Shown piece after piece: positions 1 to 11,070 of a DNA stretch of 64,000 nt (within the stretch, counting starts at the first letter, position 1; the number at the start of each line of letters is the position of its first letter). The notes below the pieces were generated by a model. The model was not told where the DNA came from. It did not search any database and was given only the letters and a program-made list of their open reading frames with translations. Source of the DNA: Plantago major (lineage: Eukaryota > Streptophyta > Magnoliopsida > Lamiales > Plantaginaceae); NCBI GenBank assembly GCA_026545765.1, contig CM048844.1, forward strand, positions 6,140,524 through 6,204,523, written 5' to 3'. The translations under genes and the position numbers were made by a program.

Positions 1-547
1 TTTTATGATAAAATATACTTTCTCCAGTCTATTAAGAGCTTCTTAAGCTCTCACTTTTCTTCAATTAAGAAAATTCTAATAAAAAATAGATTGTGAAAAG
101 TATTATATTTATAAAGTTGTAAATGGGTGATAAAGTAAGAAAGAGATTGAATAAAGTGATGATAATGTAGAAAAAAGAAATATAAAGAATTAGTTAGCGG
201 GGTAAAAACTGTTTATTTATGGGTTAGGAAGTTTCTAATAGAACTCTAAAAAAGGAAAGTTAGGAAGTTATTAATGAAATTGAGGGAGTATAAGTTGAAT
301 GAGAGGAGCACTACAAAATTAGGAGCATGAAATATTGTAAAGTTTGTCATAAGTTAAACTAAATTCGAAAGGCAGAATGTATAAAACGTGCGAGACCTTC
401 AATTCTCACTTGCTAAAGGGTACCAGAAACGAACTCTCTCAACGTGACATTTTGTCTCAACTCTAGTCTCTAAACATAGCTAAAACAAACACCAACCACT
501 CACAGACTCAACTCATCCGATCAGCCAACCAACAAACCAAACCAATC
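1..547 (+). promoter_or_regulatory. Upstream region and core promoter of the ATL gene
   Basis: No gene is visible here. A TATA-like box (gtataaaac) at about 379-387 lies roughly 165 bases before the ATL start codon. A C- and A-rich, T-poor stretch from about 420 to 547 looks like a plant 5' UTR. The start at 548 is the first ATG in the long open frame. The first 350 bases are AT-rich with no recognisable element. Confidence 0.5.
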
Positions 548-1015
548 ATGTCGACTCAATCACCAGACCAGCTACAAAACCACCACGCCTTCCGATGGAA
601 CTACTCCGAATTCGACGACGCAAACTTCCAACTCCACGGCCGCACACTCTACTCCGTCTTCATCCTCTTCGCCGTCATCTTAATAGTCACTGTCGTCTTC
701 CTCTACGGCCGCTGGATCGGCCGCTTCTTCCCGTCTCCTCAACGGGGATTCCACGCCCCTCCGTCCCAGTGCAGGGGGCTCGATCCGGCCTCAATCGGGC
801 AGCTACCAGTATTGGTGTACAGCAAGGTGTCAGGTGAGTATGCTGCAGAAGCAGAGTGTTGTATATGTCTGGGGATGTTCGGGGATAAAGATGGGGTTAA
901 GGTGTTGCCGGAGTGTCGCCATTGTTTCCATTCCGGTTGTGTGGATCAGTGGCTCATGGTTCACTCTACCTGTCCGATTTGTCGTGGTTTTGTTCGGATT
1001 GATTCCCCTGTTTGA
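548..1015 (+). CDS. ATL-family RING-H2 E3 ubiquitin ligase (155 aa, intronless)
   Basis: Predicted membrane-anchored E3 ubiquitin ligase of the plant ATL family. One hydrophobic segment lies at about residues 34-53. The GLD motif follows at residues 78-80. The RING-H2 domain near the C-terminus has ligands C104, C107, C123, H125, H128, C131, C142 and C145, with the ATL-typical tryptophan W135 after the sixth ligand. By family knowledge the RING recruits an E2 enzyme and the N-terminal helix fixes the protein in a membrane; the substrate cannot be read from sequence. It is short but within the ATL range, and lack of introns is normal for the family. It stands alone on the plus strand. Part of its 3' end, including the last RING codons, is duplicated just downstream. 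The exact ATL number cannot be assigned. Confidence 0.93.
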   Translation: MSTQSPDQLQNHHAFRWNYSEFDDANFQLHGRTLYSVFILFAVILIVTVVFLYGRWIGRFFPSPQRGFHAPPSQCRGLDPASIGQLPVLVYSKVSGEYAAEAECCICLGMFGDKDGVKVLPECRHCFHSGCVDQWLMVHSTCPICRGFVRIDSPV

Positions 1016-1122
1016 TTAGTTCATCGGATTTACTAACATTTTCTCGAATGTATCCAATTACCACAAATTCTCCTAGGAGACGGTAATCAGAACGTCCATA
1101 TTATTAACATGGTATTTTTTAT

Positions 1123-1191
1123 ACCTGTCTGATTTATTGTGGTCTTGTCGGAATTGAATCCCCTGTTTGATCGGATTTACTAACATTTTCT
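1123..1191 (+). repeat. Partial tandem copy of the ATL gene's 3' end
   Basis: The segment beginning acctgtctgattt repeats the end of the ATL coding region and the start of its 3' UTR (968-1046, beginning acctgtccgattt). The copy includes the last RING codons, the stop region (cccctgtttgat) and the following cggatttactaacatttt. It lacks about 9 bases after the stop and carries several substitutions, so it is not coding. The two copies are about 155 bases apart. Confidence 0.8.
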
Positions 1192-1302
1192 GGAGTATCT
1201 GTGTTTACTGAATTGATCATGAAAGTTTAAATACCTTTGTGATTTCATTAGCTGATTTATTGTTCATAAGTTATGAATTCAAACTCAGTTTATGTTTTTT
1301 CT

Positions 1303-1600
1303 CAAGAATCAATAACTTCTCAACATTTAATTTCGTAGTGTTACTTAGGTCTTGTTCTATGGTTTCCAGAAAATACTTAATGATTCATGATGTTTTATGT
1401 TGTATCATACTTATCATAAACATTTAATTACCTTAACGTCACTTGGCTCCTGTTCTACATTTTCCAGAATACGTAATGTTCATGATGTGTTAAATGTTGC
1501 GTCGTACTTGATCAATAACTTTTTGACATTTAATTATGTTAGTGTACTTAGCTCCTATTCTATGGTTTTTAGGAAAATGCGTAATATCTTATAGGGTTTT
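1303..1600. repeat. Minisatellite, about 100-bp unit, three diverged copies
   Basis: Three diverged head-to-tail copies share acatttaatt, then a cttgttctatggtttccag-like segment, then taatgttcatgatg and a tcgtacttgatcaataac-like end. The acatttaatt landmarks begin at about 1323, 1420 and 1526, giving periods of about 97 and 106 bases. It follows the ATL 3' duplication. No coding potential is seen. Confidence 0.75.
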
Positions 1601-1896
1601 AAATTATGTATAACTATGCATTACATGGTGTACTGATAACACATTAGAACACTTAGAAGTACTACACCTGTAGCATAGAAAAGCTATACTATCTAAATTC
1701 TAATAATGTTGGATATGAGTGATTAATTTCCTCTCTTTTGTCATTTCTTTCTTGTCTGTTGTTAAGTTGGATAAGATTCACTTCATTCACGTTGAGACCA
1801 TAAATTCAGCGAAGTCTAGTTGCGCCCTTGAGCATAATGGAATAGACAACCTGTACTATGTCACAATGCATTATTTATGGTCACAAAGTCTCATAA

Positions 1897-2106
1897 GAGA
1901 CGGTCTCTAAATAGCTTATCTAAAGACGACCTATGTTATTAATAAAACCATCTATGTTATTAATCAAAACGTCTATGTTGTTAATGAAATAAATCTTGTT
2001 GTAATATTAAAAAACACCAATATTGAGAATATAGGTGTTTTGATTAATAACATGGAAGATTTTCTTGACAATATAAGTCTGTAGATAAATTATCTAGAGA
2101 CTGTCT
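1897..2106. mobile_element. Foldback MITE with imperfect ~31-bp terminal inverted repeats
   Basis: The left end (gagacggtctctaaatag, on to about 1927) matches the reverse complement of the right end (gagacagtctctagataa) over about 31 bases with around five differences. The interior holds repeated ctatgttattaat motifs on the left and an inverted ttaataacat copy near 2045, so the whole element could fold into a long hairpin. It is non-coding. Its superfamily is unclear because the target duplication cannot be defined. Confidence 0.6.
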
Positions 2107-2854
2107 CATTTTTGGTAATTAAAAAACAAACTCTTTTGAGCCATAAATTAAGTTTAATGGTCGGATCATTGTAAATAGTAGTCGAACATAGTTAACCCTA
2201 GATTTACAAGGAGAGCAGATAGTTGGTTCGGTGACATTCTTACCCCTCATTCAACCAATAGATCAATAAGTGCATCAGGCATTGAAGGGGTTAGATTAAT
2301 TGTGATACACCACGTTCCAAATTGGTCTAAATGGTGTAATAGATACATTCTCCAATTAAATGAGATACAGAAACAATTAAATCTATAGATGAATGCGGCC
2401 TAAAATATATAACATGATATCAACGAGTTGAGTGTATTAAGATTTTCATTAGTATATTTCATTTCTCGTCCTGCCACTACTATATTAATTTTCTCATTTT
2501 CTCTTTTCCTTTTCCGGGTTGAATATAATGTGAGCATAAAACGCATTTGCTAGATCATGGATGTATGGGCCAGCTTAGCTAAAGCAATCAGAATTTCAAT
2601 CTTCTCTAAATGATGAAGAATGATCATATGAACCTAACCAACCGAGATCGGGTCCGGTATGGAGAATAGGTGGAAAGGATAATTTAAATGTAGCACATTC
2701 CTAAAAAACGTGCTTATGGGACAATAAAATATTTATCTTTAAAGATCGAACAATCAAAATAATATTAGATTAACTTCCATTTAAGCATCTACTGCCTTCA
2801 GTTTAATCACATTTCCAATACCCTTTACTCTTTTTCCATGGGAAATACTAAATT

Positions 2855-5262
2855 ATTCTCTATTCTTTTCAACTGAAATTCATCGAATCGAATCGAATCC
2901 AAAACTGAAACTAATCGAATCAAGAAATTATTGTGTAATAATAATAACAATTATATGATGGTATATATAATCACAATTAAAAAAATATATTATTTTTGTC
3001 ATCTTTCTCACATTATTCCTACTCTTTTTTATGTCACTTTACATTTTTATTTATTATTGTATAACAAACTTTAAAACCAACCGCGTGGAAAACAATATGA
3101 GAATGGTAACTCGATTAAAACCGAATTTTAATCGTCGTATAAACTGTCTTTGTCTAGTTTTTTTTTTTTTTTTTGAATCGGTGAAATTTATTACAACTTG
3201 AAAACGTTTACAAGAGTATGGACAATGTTCGGCAAATAAAATAATTAAAAGCTTAACCAAAATCACTTGTCCATAAACCATGCACAAGCTCGTGTCAACA
3301 ACTTTACATCAACACTCTTTTAGAATATATATTTGTAATTCTAGTTTCCTTAAGACGTTTCTGCATTAACATTTTTCTTGTTATTTTAATGATTGAATTT
3401 GATACATTTGCTTTTGTTTCTTTATGCATTTTAACAAAATTCAAGTTATCTTATTCTTTCTCGTTGATGTAGAATGGAACAAAATGTTAGACGAGCTTGT
3501 ATGATAGTTGGATTAGAAGTGCTAAGGAGATTACTATCTATTGAATCAACACCAACAAGGAGATCTCTACGAATCGGAGGGGAAAGTGGTGCTGAGTATA
3601 TACACAGGATTTTGAATGCACATCCTGACTTATGCAAAGAGCAATTAAGACTTCATAGAGGTATGTTTATAAAATTAGTTGACTTGATGGTTGCTAGAAA
3701 ACTATTATCCGATGGAAGATTTGTAAAAGTAGCAGAACAAGTTGGGATATGTATATTTATATTGGCGAAAGGAGCTTCCTATCGAGATGTCACGACGTAT
3801 TCAAGCATTCGATAAGTACTATATGCAAATATTTCAAAAAGGTGTTGGTTGCCCTGGTTACATTATCGTATGATATCGTTAGACCACATGCGGATCTTTC
3901 TCTGGTTCCACCCGAAGTAAAGAACAATGTGTTGTACTGGCCATTCTTTAAAGTGAGTAAATTTACTTTCATAAATTTTAATATTTGACAACATTTATTT
4001 TATATTATTTAATTGTAATATGTTTGTTATAACATCCTTAGAATTGTGTTGGAGCAATAGATGGAACTCATATTCAGGCTGTTATATCTGATAGTGAAGG
4101 TATACCATTTAGAGGACGAAAGGGCACCAAAACTTGGAATGTTTTGGCTTGTTGCTCTTTTGATAGGATTTTCACTTTCATTAATGTGGGATGGGAAGGA
4201 AGTGTTCATGATATGACAGTATGGGTTGATTCTTTGACTCGATCAAAATATTGTTTTTCCCATCCGCCAACAGGTATGTAAAATAGTACTCGTATTACCA
4301 ATGACCAAAATTTTGTTATATACAACCGGGATGGAGGGAGTATGTTACAATTGTTGTCTTATTATGTGCTTATGATTTTGACAGGAAAATACTACTTGGT
4401 GGACTCTGGATATCCTAATACCACTGGTTATCTCTCTCCAATTAAGGACCCCGATGTAAGATATCATATTCCAGACTTTAAGAAGAAAAGAGTTCTTAAA
4501 GGGATGTCTGAGCATTTTAACTATCGACACTCTTCATTACGAACTACTATTGAAAGAGCCTTCGGCGGCTTGAAAAGGAGATGGAAGGTCCTTTATACGA
4601 TGCCTCAAATGGAAGACACATATCAAATATACGTGATTTTTGCTACCTTCACTCTTCATAATTTTATGCGCATGTGTAAACTTGAAATACCAGTTTTGCA
4701 ACATGATATCAATGTCCAGGGTGGAGTGGATAATGATTTATTGAACCCGACAAGGAAAGAAACGATGAACAGGGTGCGCAAGGAGATAACATTGAGAATT
4801 TGGCGCTCTATTCCAAGCAATATAGAGCCCGAGGAAGATAATATAGAGTCCGAGGAAGATAATATGGAGGAATAAATGCCATTTTTCAATATTTGTGATA
4901 TATAATATTATTTTTATAAAGTTTGGTCCGACTTTTGGTTTGGTTTAACTTGTTTTGGAGTTTTTGAACATGTAGATTTTTTGTTAGTTCAAATTGTAAC
5001 TATACTCTTTATTTCATTGATCTACTAAAAGTCGTATTAAAAAGAAAGAAAGAAAAAAAATTGAAAATAACTCAATTGGATAAATTTTCTTATTTTTCTC
5101 GTACAAAAGATCGGGTGTGTAAATAAATGATAAAATAATAATAATATTATTATTATTATTAACAACAACAACAACAATAATAATAATATAAATTTAAGGA
5201 ACTGAACTGAATGGAACTGAACTGAAAGAGTTTTCAGTTGAAAATATCAGAGTATATATTAA
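2855..5262 (+). mobile_element. PIF/Harbinger DNA transposon
   Basis: The element surrounds a clear PIF/Harbinger transposase. The proposed ends are the motif ttttcaactgaaa near 2869 on the left and its reverse complement (ttttcagttgaaaa) near 5230 on the right, each preceded by a ctct-like outer segment. Repeated gaatcgaatcg motifs lie inside the left end and gaactgaactga motifs inside the right end, as subterminal repeats often do. A TTA/TAA target duplication is plausible but the outer boundaries are uncertain by 10-20 bases. No second, Myb-like Harbinger protein was found, so this copy would need that factor from elsewhere. Confidence 0.65.
3474..4875 (+). pseudogene. PIF/Harbinger (ALP1-like) DDE transposase, one frame break
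   Basis: Three exons fit the plant ALP1-like layout: 3474-3952, 4042-4273 and 4385-4875, with standard GT-AG introns. The N-terminal helical domain starts MEQNVRRACM. The DDE catalytic residues are visible: the first D in GAIDGTH (exon 2), the second D in VDSGYPN (start of exon 3) and the E in IERAFGGLKRRW. The tail is acidic, with repeated EEDN. Near 3800 the frame shifts by one base between SYRDVTT and FKHSISTICKYF, so the first exon cannot be read through as it stands. Apart from that single break the frame is open, which suggests a fairly recent insertion. By family knowledge the protein cuts at the TIRs and favours TWA targets. It could also be a domesticated ALP1-like gene, but the frame break argues against that. 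Confidence 0.88.
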
Positions 5263-6973
5263 TCTCAATTTGATAGAGTAAATGATAGGTTACAAGTGAT
5301 AAATTAATAGATAACTGAAATTCGATATCAACAAGATATATGATAGTATAGTAGATAACTGATAATTAAGATTGACCCATAAATTCGTAATCAACAAACA
5401 AAAAAAGGTGATAAGTGTAAAAGAGAAGATCTGCAACCCTATTTCTCATTTTGTAATTCTAGCTCAAGCTAATTTATTAATCTATTTAATAGACAATATT
5501 CATGTCACAAATTTATGTCGTTACTTGTTAGCTTGCATGTGTTTTGATTAAAAGTTCCTCAAAATAATTATTTTTCCTCCCTTTACGTCATCGCTGTACC
5601 TAATTTCTTGACGACACGTGCACTATGCACTAATTAAACCATGTGTAGAACTTTAACAATAATGGTCCGTGATTAATGATTGTTTTCTTTATTTGGTTAT
5701 TAAGATTAACGGCCTGAACTAGATTAAAGCTTAGTGCTAAACACACATTCTTAATGCTTAAATTCGGCCGATTAATTTTACTTGGATTCAGAGTTTGATG
5801 ACTCACGTCACGTGTTTCTACTTATCAACTAGGACTGCAGACTTTTATAAACTCCCTTTTCAAGAATTGCTTAACTTTAAAGAAATGAGTATTCCACTCA
5901 ATACAACTCACATTACAACTCTCAACAATTATCTACTCCAATATTGAGGCCCAAAATTCATTTTATTTTAACATTTCTTTCAAACTTAATTATTCATTTC
6001 ATTTTCTTTTTCTCATTTCCTTTTAAACTTTATTCTTGAATTAATTTTAAATGTTGTTAATTAATTATAACAAAATCACACTAATATTTCAAGTGTGATT
6101 TTAAATTCAAATAATATATCTTTTAAATTTTAGAAGTAATGTATAATTACATTTTATATTGCTACAAATATTATTATCATATTTGTAATAATGAAATTTG
6201 AAAATAAGATATTACTTGTAATTTTAGTTTCAATATTTAAAAAAAAACAAAATAAAAGAAATAATTTAGTTAAACTTAGAAAAACATAAGAGAAGAAGTT
6301 AAACAGAAGAGATTCAACAAAAAAAGCAACAAACAATTAAAACAAAAGAGAAAAGAAAAAAATAAAAAAAAATGTAAAATGAGCAAAAACAAATATTGGC
6401 CTCTTGAAGTGAGCCTAACTCGATTTAGCCACTGAGTCGGCCTAAATGAGATTTGGATGACCTTAATTTCTCGAATCTCAAATTATAAAAAATATTATGT
6501 ATATTTTTTAAAATTTAGAGTTGACGTTTAGCCATATCGCCTTTGAATATTACAAAATTTCTTGAAAATAAGTGGTGTGAGCCACCCGTGACATTCCTTG
6601 TGATCTTTTATATCCTACCTTTTCATTAACATTCTAGGCCAGAATAAGAAGTACTAATATGCACGGAAACTTGAAAGGACGAAAATCTCATTACTTTTCT
6701 CATAGTCGAATTTGTATGTAGCAAAATGATCTCTAATAACGAAAACACAATGAAATTCCAACATATGTTAAGCAAACTTAAAAGGACCAAAATTTCATTA
6801 TTTTACTTGTAGTCGAATTAGTATGTAACTAAATAGCACTCGTAACTAAAACATGAAATTCCAACATATGTAAAGTAAGCATAAATTGAACCTTTGAGTT
6901 CAAAAGTAAAGATTATAAATTCCATTTTGCATTTAAACAAAAACTAATCGAAATTCAAATCTAAACATTTGAT
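5263..6973. promoter_or_regulatory. Gene-free stretch with a promoter-like segment at 5570-5945
   Basis: From about 5570 to 5945 the sequence looks like a plant promoter: ACGT elements (gacacgtgc near 5614, cacgtcacgtg near 5806), a TATA-like ttttataaac near 5843 and then a UTR-like tract rich in caactc. No open frame follows; the next 900 bases are AT-rich and non-coding. The rest of the stretch holds nothing recognisable apart from the tandem repeat at 6670-6873 and the 3' flank of the MYB gene. Confidence 0.3.
6670..6873. repeat. Two-copy tandem repeat, about 107-bp unit
   Basis: Copy 1 begins cttgaaaggac at 6670 and copy 2 begins cttaaaaggac at 6777. Both share tagtcgaatt, gtatgta and the distal tgaaattccaacatatgt. 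They are diverged and non-coding. The repeat sits about 100-300 bases past the stop codon of the MYB gene, so it may lie in or just beyond its 3' UTR. Confidence 0.75.
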
Positions 6974-7729
6974 TCACGAATCATTACTAGCCTGCAACTC
7001 AATCCCAGACACAAGCCCTCCATTAGCACACAACTTGTCTACGTAATCACGAACCTCTTGAGCAATCATCTTCTGCACAATCGCCATAAAACACCCTTCT
7101 TCAATCTGCACCATCGATTTCCCATTCTTCCCATCTTTCACAACCTTCATTTCTTCACCCTTCTCCTCCTCCTCCTCCTTCATTTCAACCAATTCACCTC
7201 CAGGAGGTAACAAACTCAAAGTAAGCCCACTAGCCCCAAGCCCATTGGGCCTACTAACACTCCCATCCAAGCCCAAATCCTCATTATCACCGCCACCATC
7301 TCCACTACAACTACTCGAACAAATCCTCTTCCGACCCGAATCCGAAGAACCTGACCCGTCGGAGCTCCGTTTCCGATTCAAATCCCCAACGTCCTTCTTC
7401 TTCCGCAAAGTCGAATTCCAGTGATTCTTAATCGCATTATCCGTCCGACCCGGCAAAAGCCTCGCAATCGTAGCCCACCGGTTTCCGTGAACCGAATGAG
7501 CCTGCAGAATCGTGGCATCTTCCGCCGCCGTGAACGGGCGGCGCTGCACGTCGGGGCTCAGCTGATTGCACCACCGCAATCGACACGATTTCCCCGATCT
7601 GCCAGGAATCCCGGTGCTGATTAGAGACCAATTGCGTGGGCCGTGCTGTTCGACGAGCTTGATCAGTGCTGCGTCTTCGTTTGTGTTCCATGATCCTTTG
7701 GTCTTCTCTCCCTTGCCATTCTCCTCCAT
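6974..7729 (-). CDS. R2R3-MYB transcription factor, subgroup 22-like (251 aa)
   Basis: DNA-binding transcription factor. R2 spans about residues 12-60 with tryptophans in [14 protein letters not shown] and RLRWCNQL. R3 spans about 64-112 with phenylalanine in place of the first tryptophan (RRPFTAAED), then NRWATIA and KNHWNSTL. The C-terminal region carries TLSLLPPG and a conserved [17 protein letters not shown] segment, matching the LSLPG-like and FMAVVQEMIKAEVRSYM motifs of subgroup 22 (MYB44/70/73/77). Lack of introns in the coding region also fits that subgroup. An acidic, glutamate-rich run (about residues 183-193) lies between the motifs. Known members act in ABA, auxin and stress responses in the nucleus; which orthologue this is cannot be decided. 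The start at 7729 is the first methionine before R2. Confidence 0.94.
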   Translation of the reverse strand: MEENGKGEKTKGSWNTNEDAALIKLVEQHGPRNWSLISTGIPGRSGKSCRLRWCNQLSPDVQRRPFTAAEDATILQAHSVHGNRWATIARLLPGRTDNAIKNHWNSTLRKKKDVGDLNRKRSSDGSGSSDSGRKRICSSSCSGDGGGDNEDLGLDGSVSRPNGLGASGLTLSLLPPGGELVEMKEEEEEKGEEMKVVKDGKNGKSMVQIEEGCFMAIVQKMIAQEVRDYVDKLCANGGLVSGIELQASNDS

Positions 7730-8040
7730 TTCTTTGTGGATGAGAAATTTGAGAAATGAAAAGTGAAACTGATCAGTGTTTTATGGTAACATCGATCATC
7801 TCATTTATTTATTTATCCAATCTATCTGTGTGTATAGAATAGAGATAATGGGAATCCCAATTTGTAACTGTAAAGAGAGAGGGAGGAGTTGTTGGCATGA
7901 ACCGAAAACTGCTCGATCTCTGTGAAAGAAACCAACTTTTAATTGCTTGCTTGCTTCAAGGTGGTTACAATTCTGTTACAATGTCCGTTTTGGTATCTAT
8001 TATTAAATATTGTACTTATTATTATTATTCTATTTATAAT

Positions 8041-8212
8041 TACTTCGTCCCAAAATATAATAACAATCGCGGGTATCAAAATCCTAAATTTTCATTATAT
8101 AAAAAAATTCAAAATTTTCACACTACGGTTTGAGAGTTATTCGTAGTCAAAATTCAATTTTGTTAACTTTGAAAAAGTCAAAATCGGACAACTGACAAGG
8201 GACGGAGAGAAT
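8041..8212. mobile_element. Stowaway-type MITE (172 bp)
   Basis: The left end tacttcgtcccaaaat pairs with a right end containing gggacggagagaatg. This is the CTCCGTCCC-type terminus of plant Stowaway (Tc1/mariner) MITEs, next to a TA target. It is non-coding and its ends are slightly decayed. Confidence 0.65.
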
Positions 8213-10384
8213 GTTTATGAAATTTTCAAGAGTGATGTCGGGGGATAAAATATTGGATGTTTGTTTGAGAAATTAGTGTATTTCGTAGGCAACGAAATAC
8301 TACTTTTTGTTAACAATATTGATATTTTATTTGAGAATTATTGTGTATTCCATAACAAAATATGACAGTTTATACTTAGGTTAAATATAGATGGTCCCTT
8401 ATAATACTTTGTGATAAATTAATCGATAAATTAAAATAGGATTAAGAAAAATTAATATATGTATAGTCATTTATCCCTATTGTTTTGTGACTGGGAAGTA
8501 ATAAATAATAAAAATGGGACTATTATAAATGAATTTATGGTATATTGTAACGGTTTTTTGGTTGATGGAGAAAATGGGAAAGTACGTTATTGGAAATGGT
8601 TGAGGTTACGACTCGGAAACTGTTGCGTTAGTTTCTAGTAGTTTTCAATGGCCACTCCATTTTCATTTCCTCAACAACCTCTCCATACCACTATATATTG
8701 GTGGTTGGCTTAAATTAGTTGCTCCCATCATCATAATAATAAAATATTTTTTTCAACAAAATATAAGCTTAAGAAATTTGAAATTAGTAGTTTTTATTTT
8801 AACTAATAACTTTTTAAACGTGCATTCGTGGAGATCTAATCAATTACATTATCAAGTGATTCATGTTTATATATATGATCAAAGTTAATAAAAGTATAAT
8901 AAAGATATTTTGAAAATGTCAATAATTCGACTGGTCAGGTTGCATAAACATGTTAATTTGATGATGGATAAAGATGATAAGCTTGGAAATTAGGCGATAA
9001 ATATAGTTAGGTCAGAGATTGGTGGGGAGTAGGCAGGAGGTTTGTGGAGTGACTCCACTTCTGGAATTACGGTTAGACATGACATGCATGTCGAACGGAC
9101 GTATACTTTTTGCTCATATCCATTTTCGGTTACCTAGGTGTTACAACGGCCCAATTTTTAATAATTCTCCTACTACTTTTGTTCATATTCCAAAATTCCA
9201 AATTGTGCAACTTGTAACATAATTGAAGTATCTTTGGTACTTCGAGCTAGCGGGGTGGAAAATATTAACCACTTATGTCCGATTGAATTTTTTACGTTTG
9301 ATTTTAAACCGGTCTATTACGAGGATTTGTGATCTATGTATGTTATTATCTAGGAATAGAAGTTGTTGATAAAGATACAGTATGACAAAGTTTGTCCAAA
9401 GTAAAAACATATGAAATTCACATGACTGTCGTGAATGGAAAACATATGGACTATAATGGGATGAGTACATGCATACACAGGTAACTATGACGAACATTGG
9501 ATCAACATTTTTTGCTTGTGGGGTTGTCGTTTGAGCTCAAGTAGGTCAAGGTAAGAGGTCTCGTATCCAAATTTCACTTGGAATTGAAAAACAACATTTA
9601 TAAGCTGTAATTATGCAAGAGCAAATTGTCAGGTCCGAACGTTTTCATGATCGGCTAAGATGTATGAGCCTCTTATATAAGAATTCTCAAAAATTCTTAG
9701 GTCAAGAATTGCAATTCAAGAATTTGAGTTATGTCTTCTAAATAGGATTCTCTAAAATGTTTTTAGTAATTCCTCCATTGCAAGGATAGAATACTCTAAA
9801 ATGTTGTAAAGATCATACAATAAAGGTGGAGGGATCTAGAGAGATCCCATCAACTATATAAGTAGATCACGTAGGGGCCTTATTTGTAAATCATCTAGAG
9901 GAAGTCAAGTATAGATAAGTCCAAATAAGAGGTTGATTATAATGGTGAATCCACACGTTTAAAGTTGTAATAGAAACATGTGTGCTCTTTGTTTAAATTC
10001 AACAAGTTCTTTCCTTTTTTCCTGATCAATCGGAAGCAAAAAGTACTACATGGACCTCATCATATCCGAAGCATCTTTAAAAAGTATAGGAGCAACCAAC
10101 GAATCTACTTACAACTTCACTAGTACCACATATGTCCTGGAGTTGTTAAGGAGCAACATTTGATATTTTGATATTAGCTTCATAGAAAATTCCCAAGTAT
10201 TATAGATGCATACTTGATCAATCAAAAAATAAAAAATTGATCACAATCCGGGTGTATATGTTCCAAAATTGAAACGCAAAACTTAATTGAGTCAAATACC
10301 GTCTCTGATAGCCGATTTATATTAATGTATCAAGTGTGCTTATGGTCTTGTATCAAGCTTTGTGTTTCGTATTCAATGTCCATC

Positions 10385-10520
10385 TCTTAAATTACTTGTC
10401 ACTTGTTTTCTTGAGATCATAGGGTGTAGGGATATGTATAGCCGGTGATGGTCTTGTGCAATTGACCACGTTTTAAATTTCTTGCCACTTGCATTTGTAT
10501 AAGTGCATAGGGTGTAGTAA
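10385..10520. repeat. Two diverged tandem copies
   Basis: The segment ttaaattacttgtcactt...catagggtgtag recurs as tttaaatttcttgccactt...catagggtgtag. The period is about 85 bases. No function is apparent. Confidence 0.5.
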
Positions 10521-11070
10521 CGTGGCAAGGTTAGACGGTTTTACCAAGGAATTGACGGATTTGGAAGATGTGATACACAATCTTTTGAGGAACAAGTGTA
10601 TTTCAAAGTAAAGAGTATCATGAAAGTCATTGTGTTGAGAGGACAATTGGAGATGTGTTTGGAATTTGTTTTTGATTTTGGTGGAGGGAAACTATTGTTT
10701 TGGTAAAGGAAGTAATGGTAGTGATTATGATTTAAAATGTTTCTTTTGATTGGTGGTCATGGGTACCTTTATAAAGCTATAAAACGATGTAATTATTAAG
10801 ACTCGAAAGATTCTCTTTCACGTATAGCGTTTGTTATTTATAATGATAATATTTTACCGTTTCAAAAAAAAAAAAAAAATTGATTAGAATACAGTACCAA
10901 TTATGCAATATGCTTGATGTATTTTAGAAAGCCAACATAACTAATTATACTAAAAATCCAATAATCTTAAAAACAATCACAATTACTCACTCCGACCTAT
11001 TAATAATAAAATTTAAAAAACAACTACTTATACAATAATATCATGCCACACAAATTAAGTTAAAATCATT

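Larger units (their letters stand above)
7730..11070. other. Intergenic region between the MYB and bHLH genes
   Basis: The first ~150 bases include the MYB 5' UTR and promoter, with a TATA-like ataaataaa on the minus strand near 7800-7815. I found a Stowaway-type MITE (8041-8212) and a weak two-copy repeat (10385-10520). A homopolymer of 16 A lies at about 10865. No other gene, RNA or element can be supported. Confidence 0.5.

Noticed and set aside
9540-10120. Stretch with a TATA-like box that resembled a retroelement or pararetrovirus promoter
   Set aside because: No paired ends, no primer-binding site and no coding remnant could be seen, so no fossil can be named.
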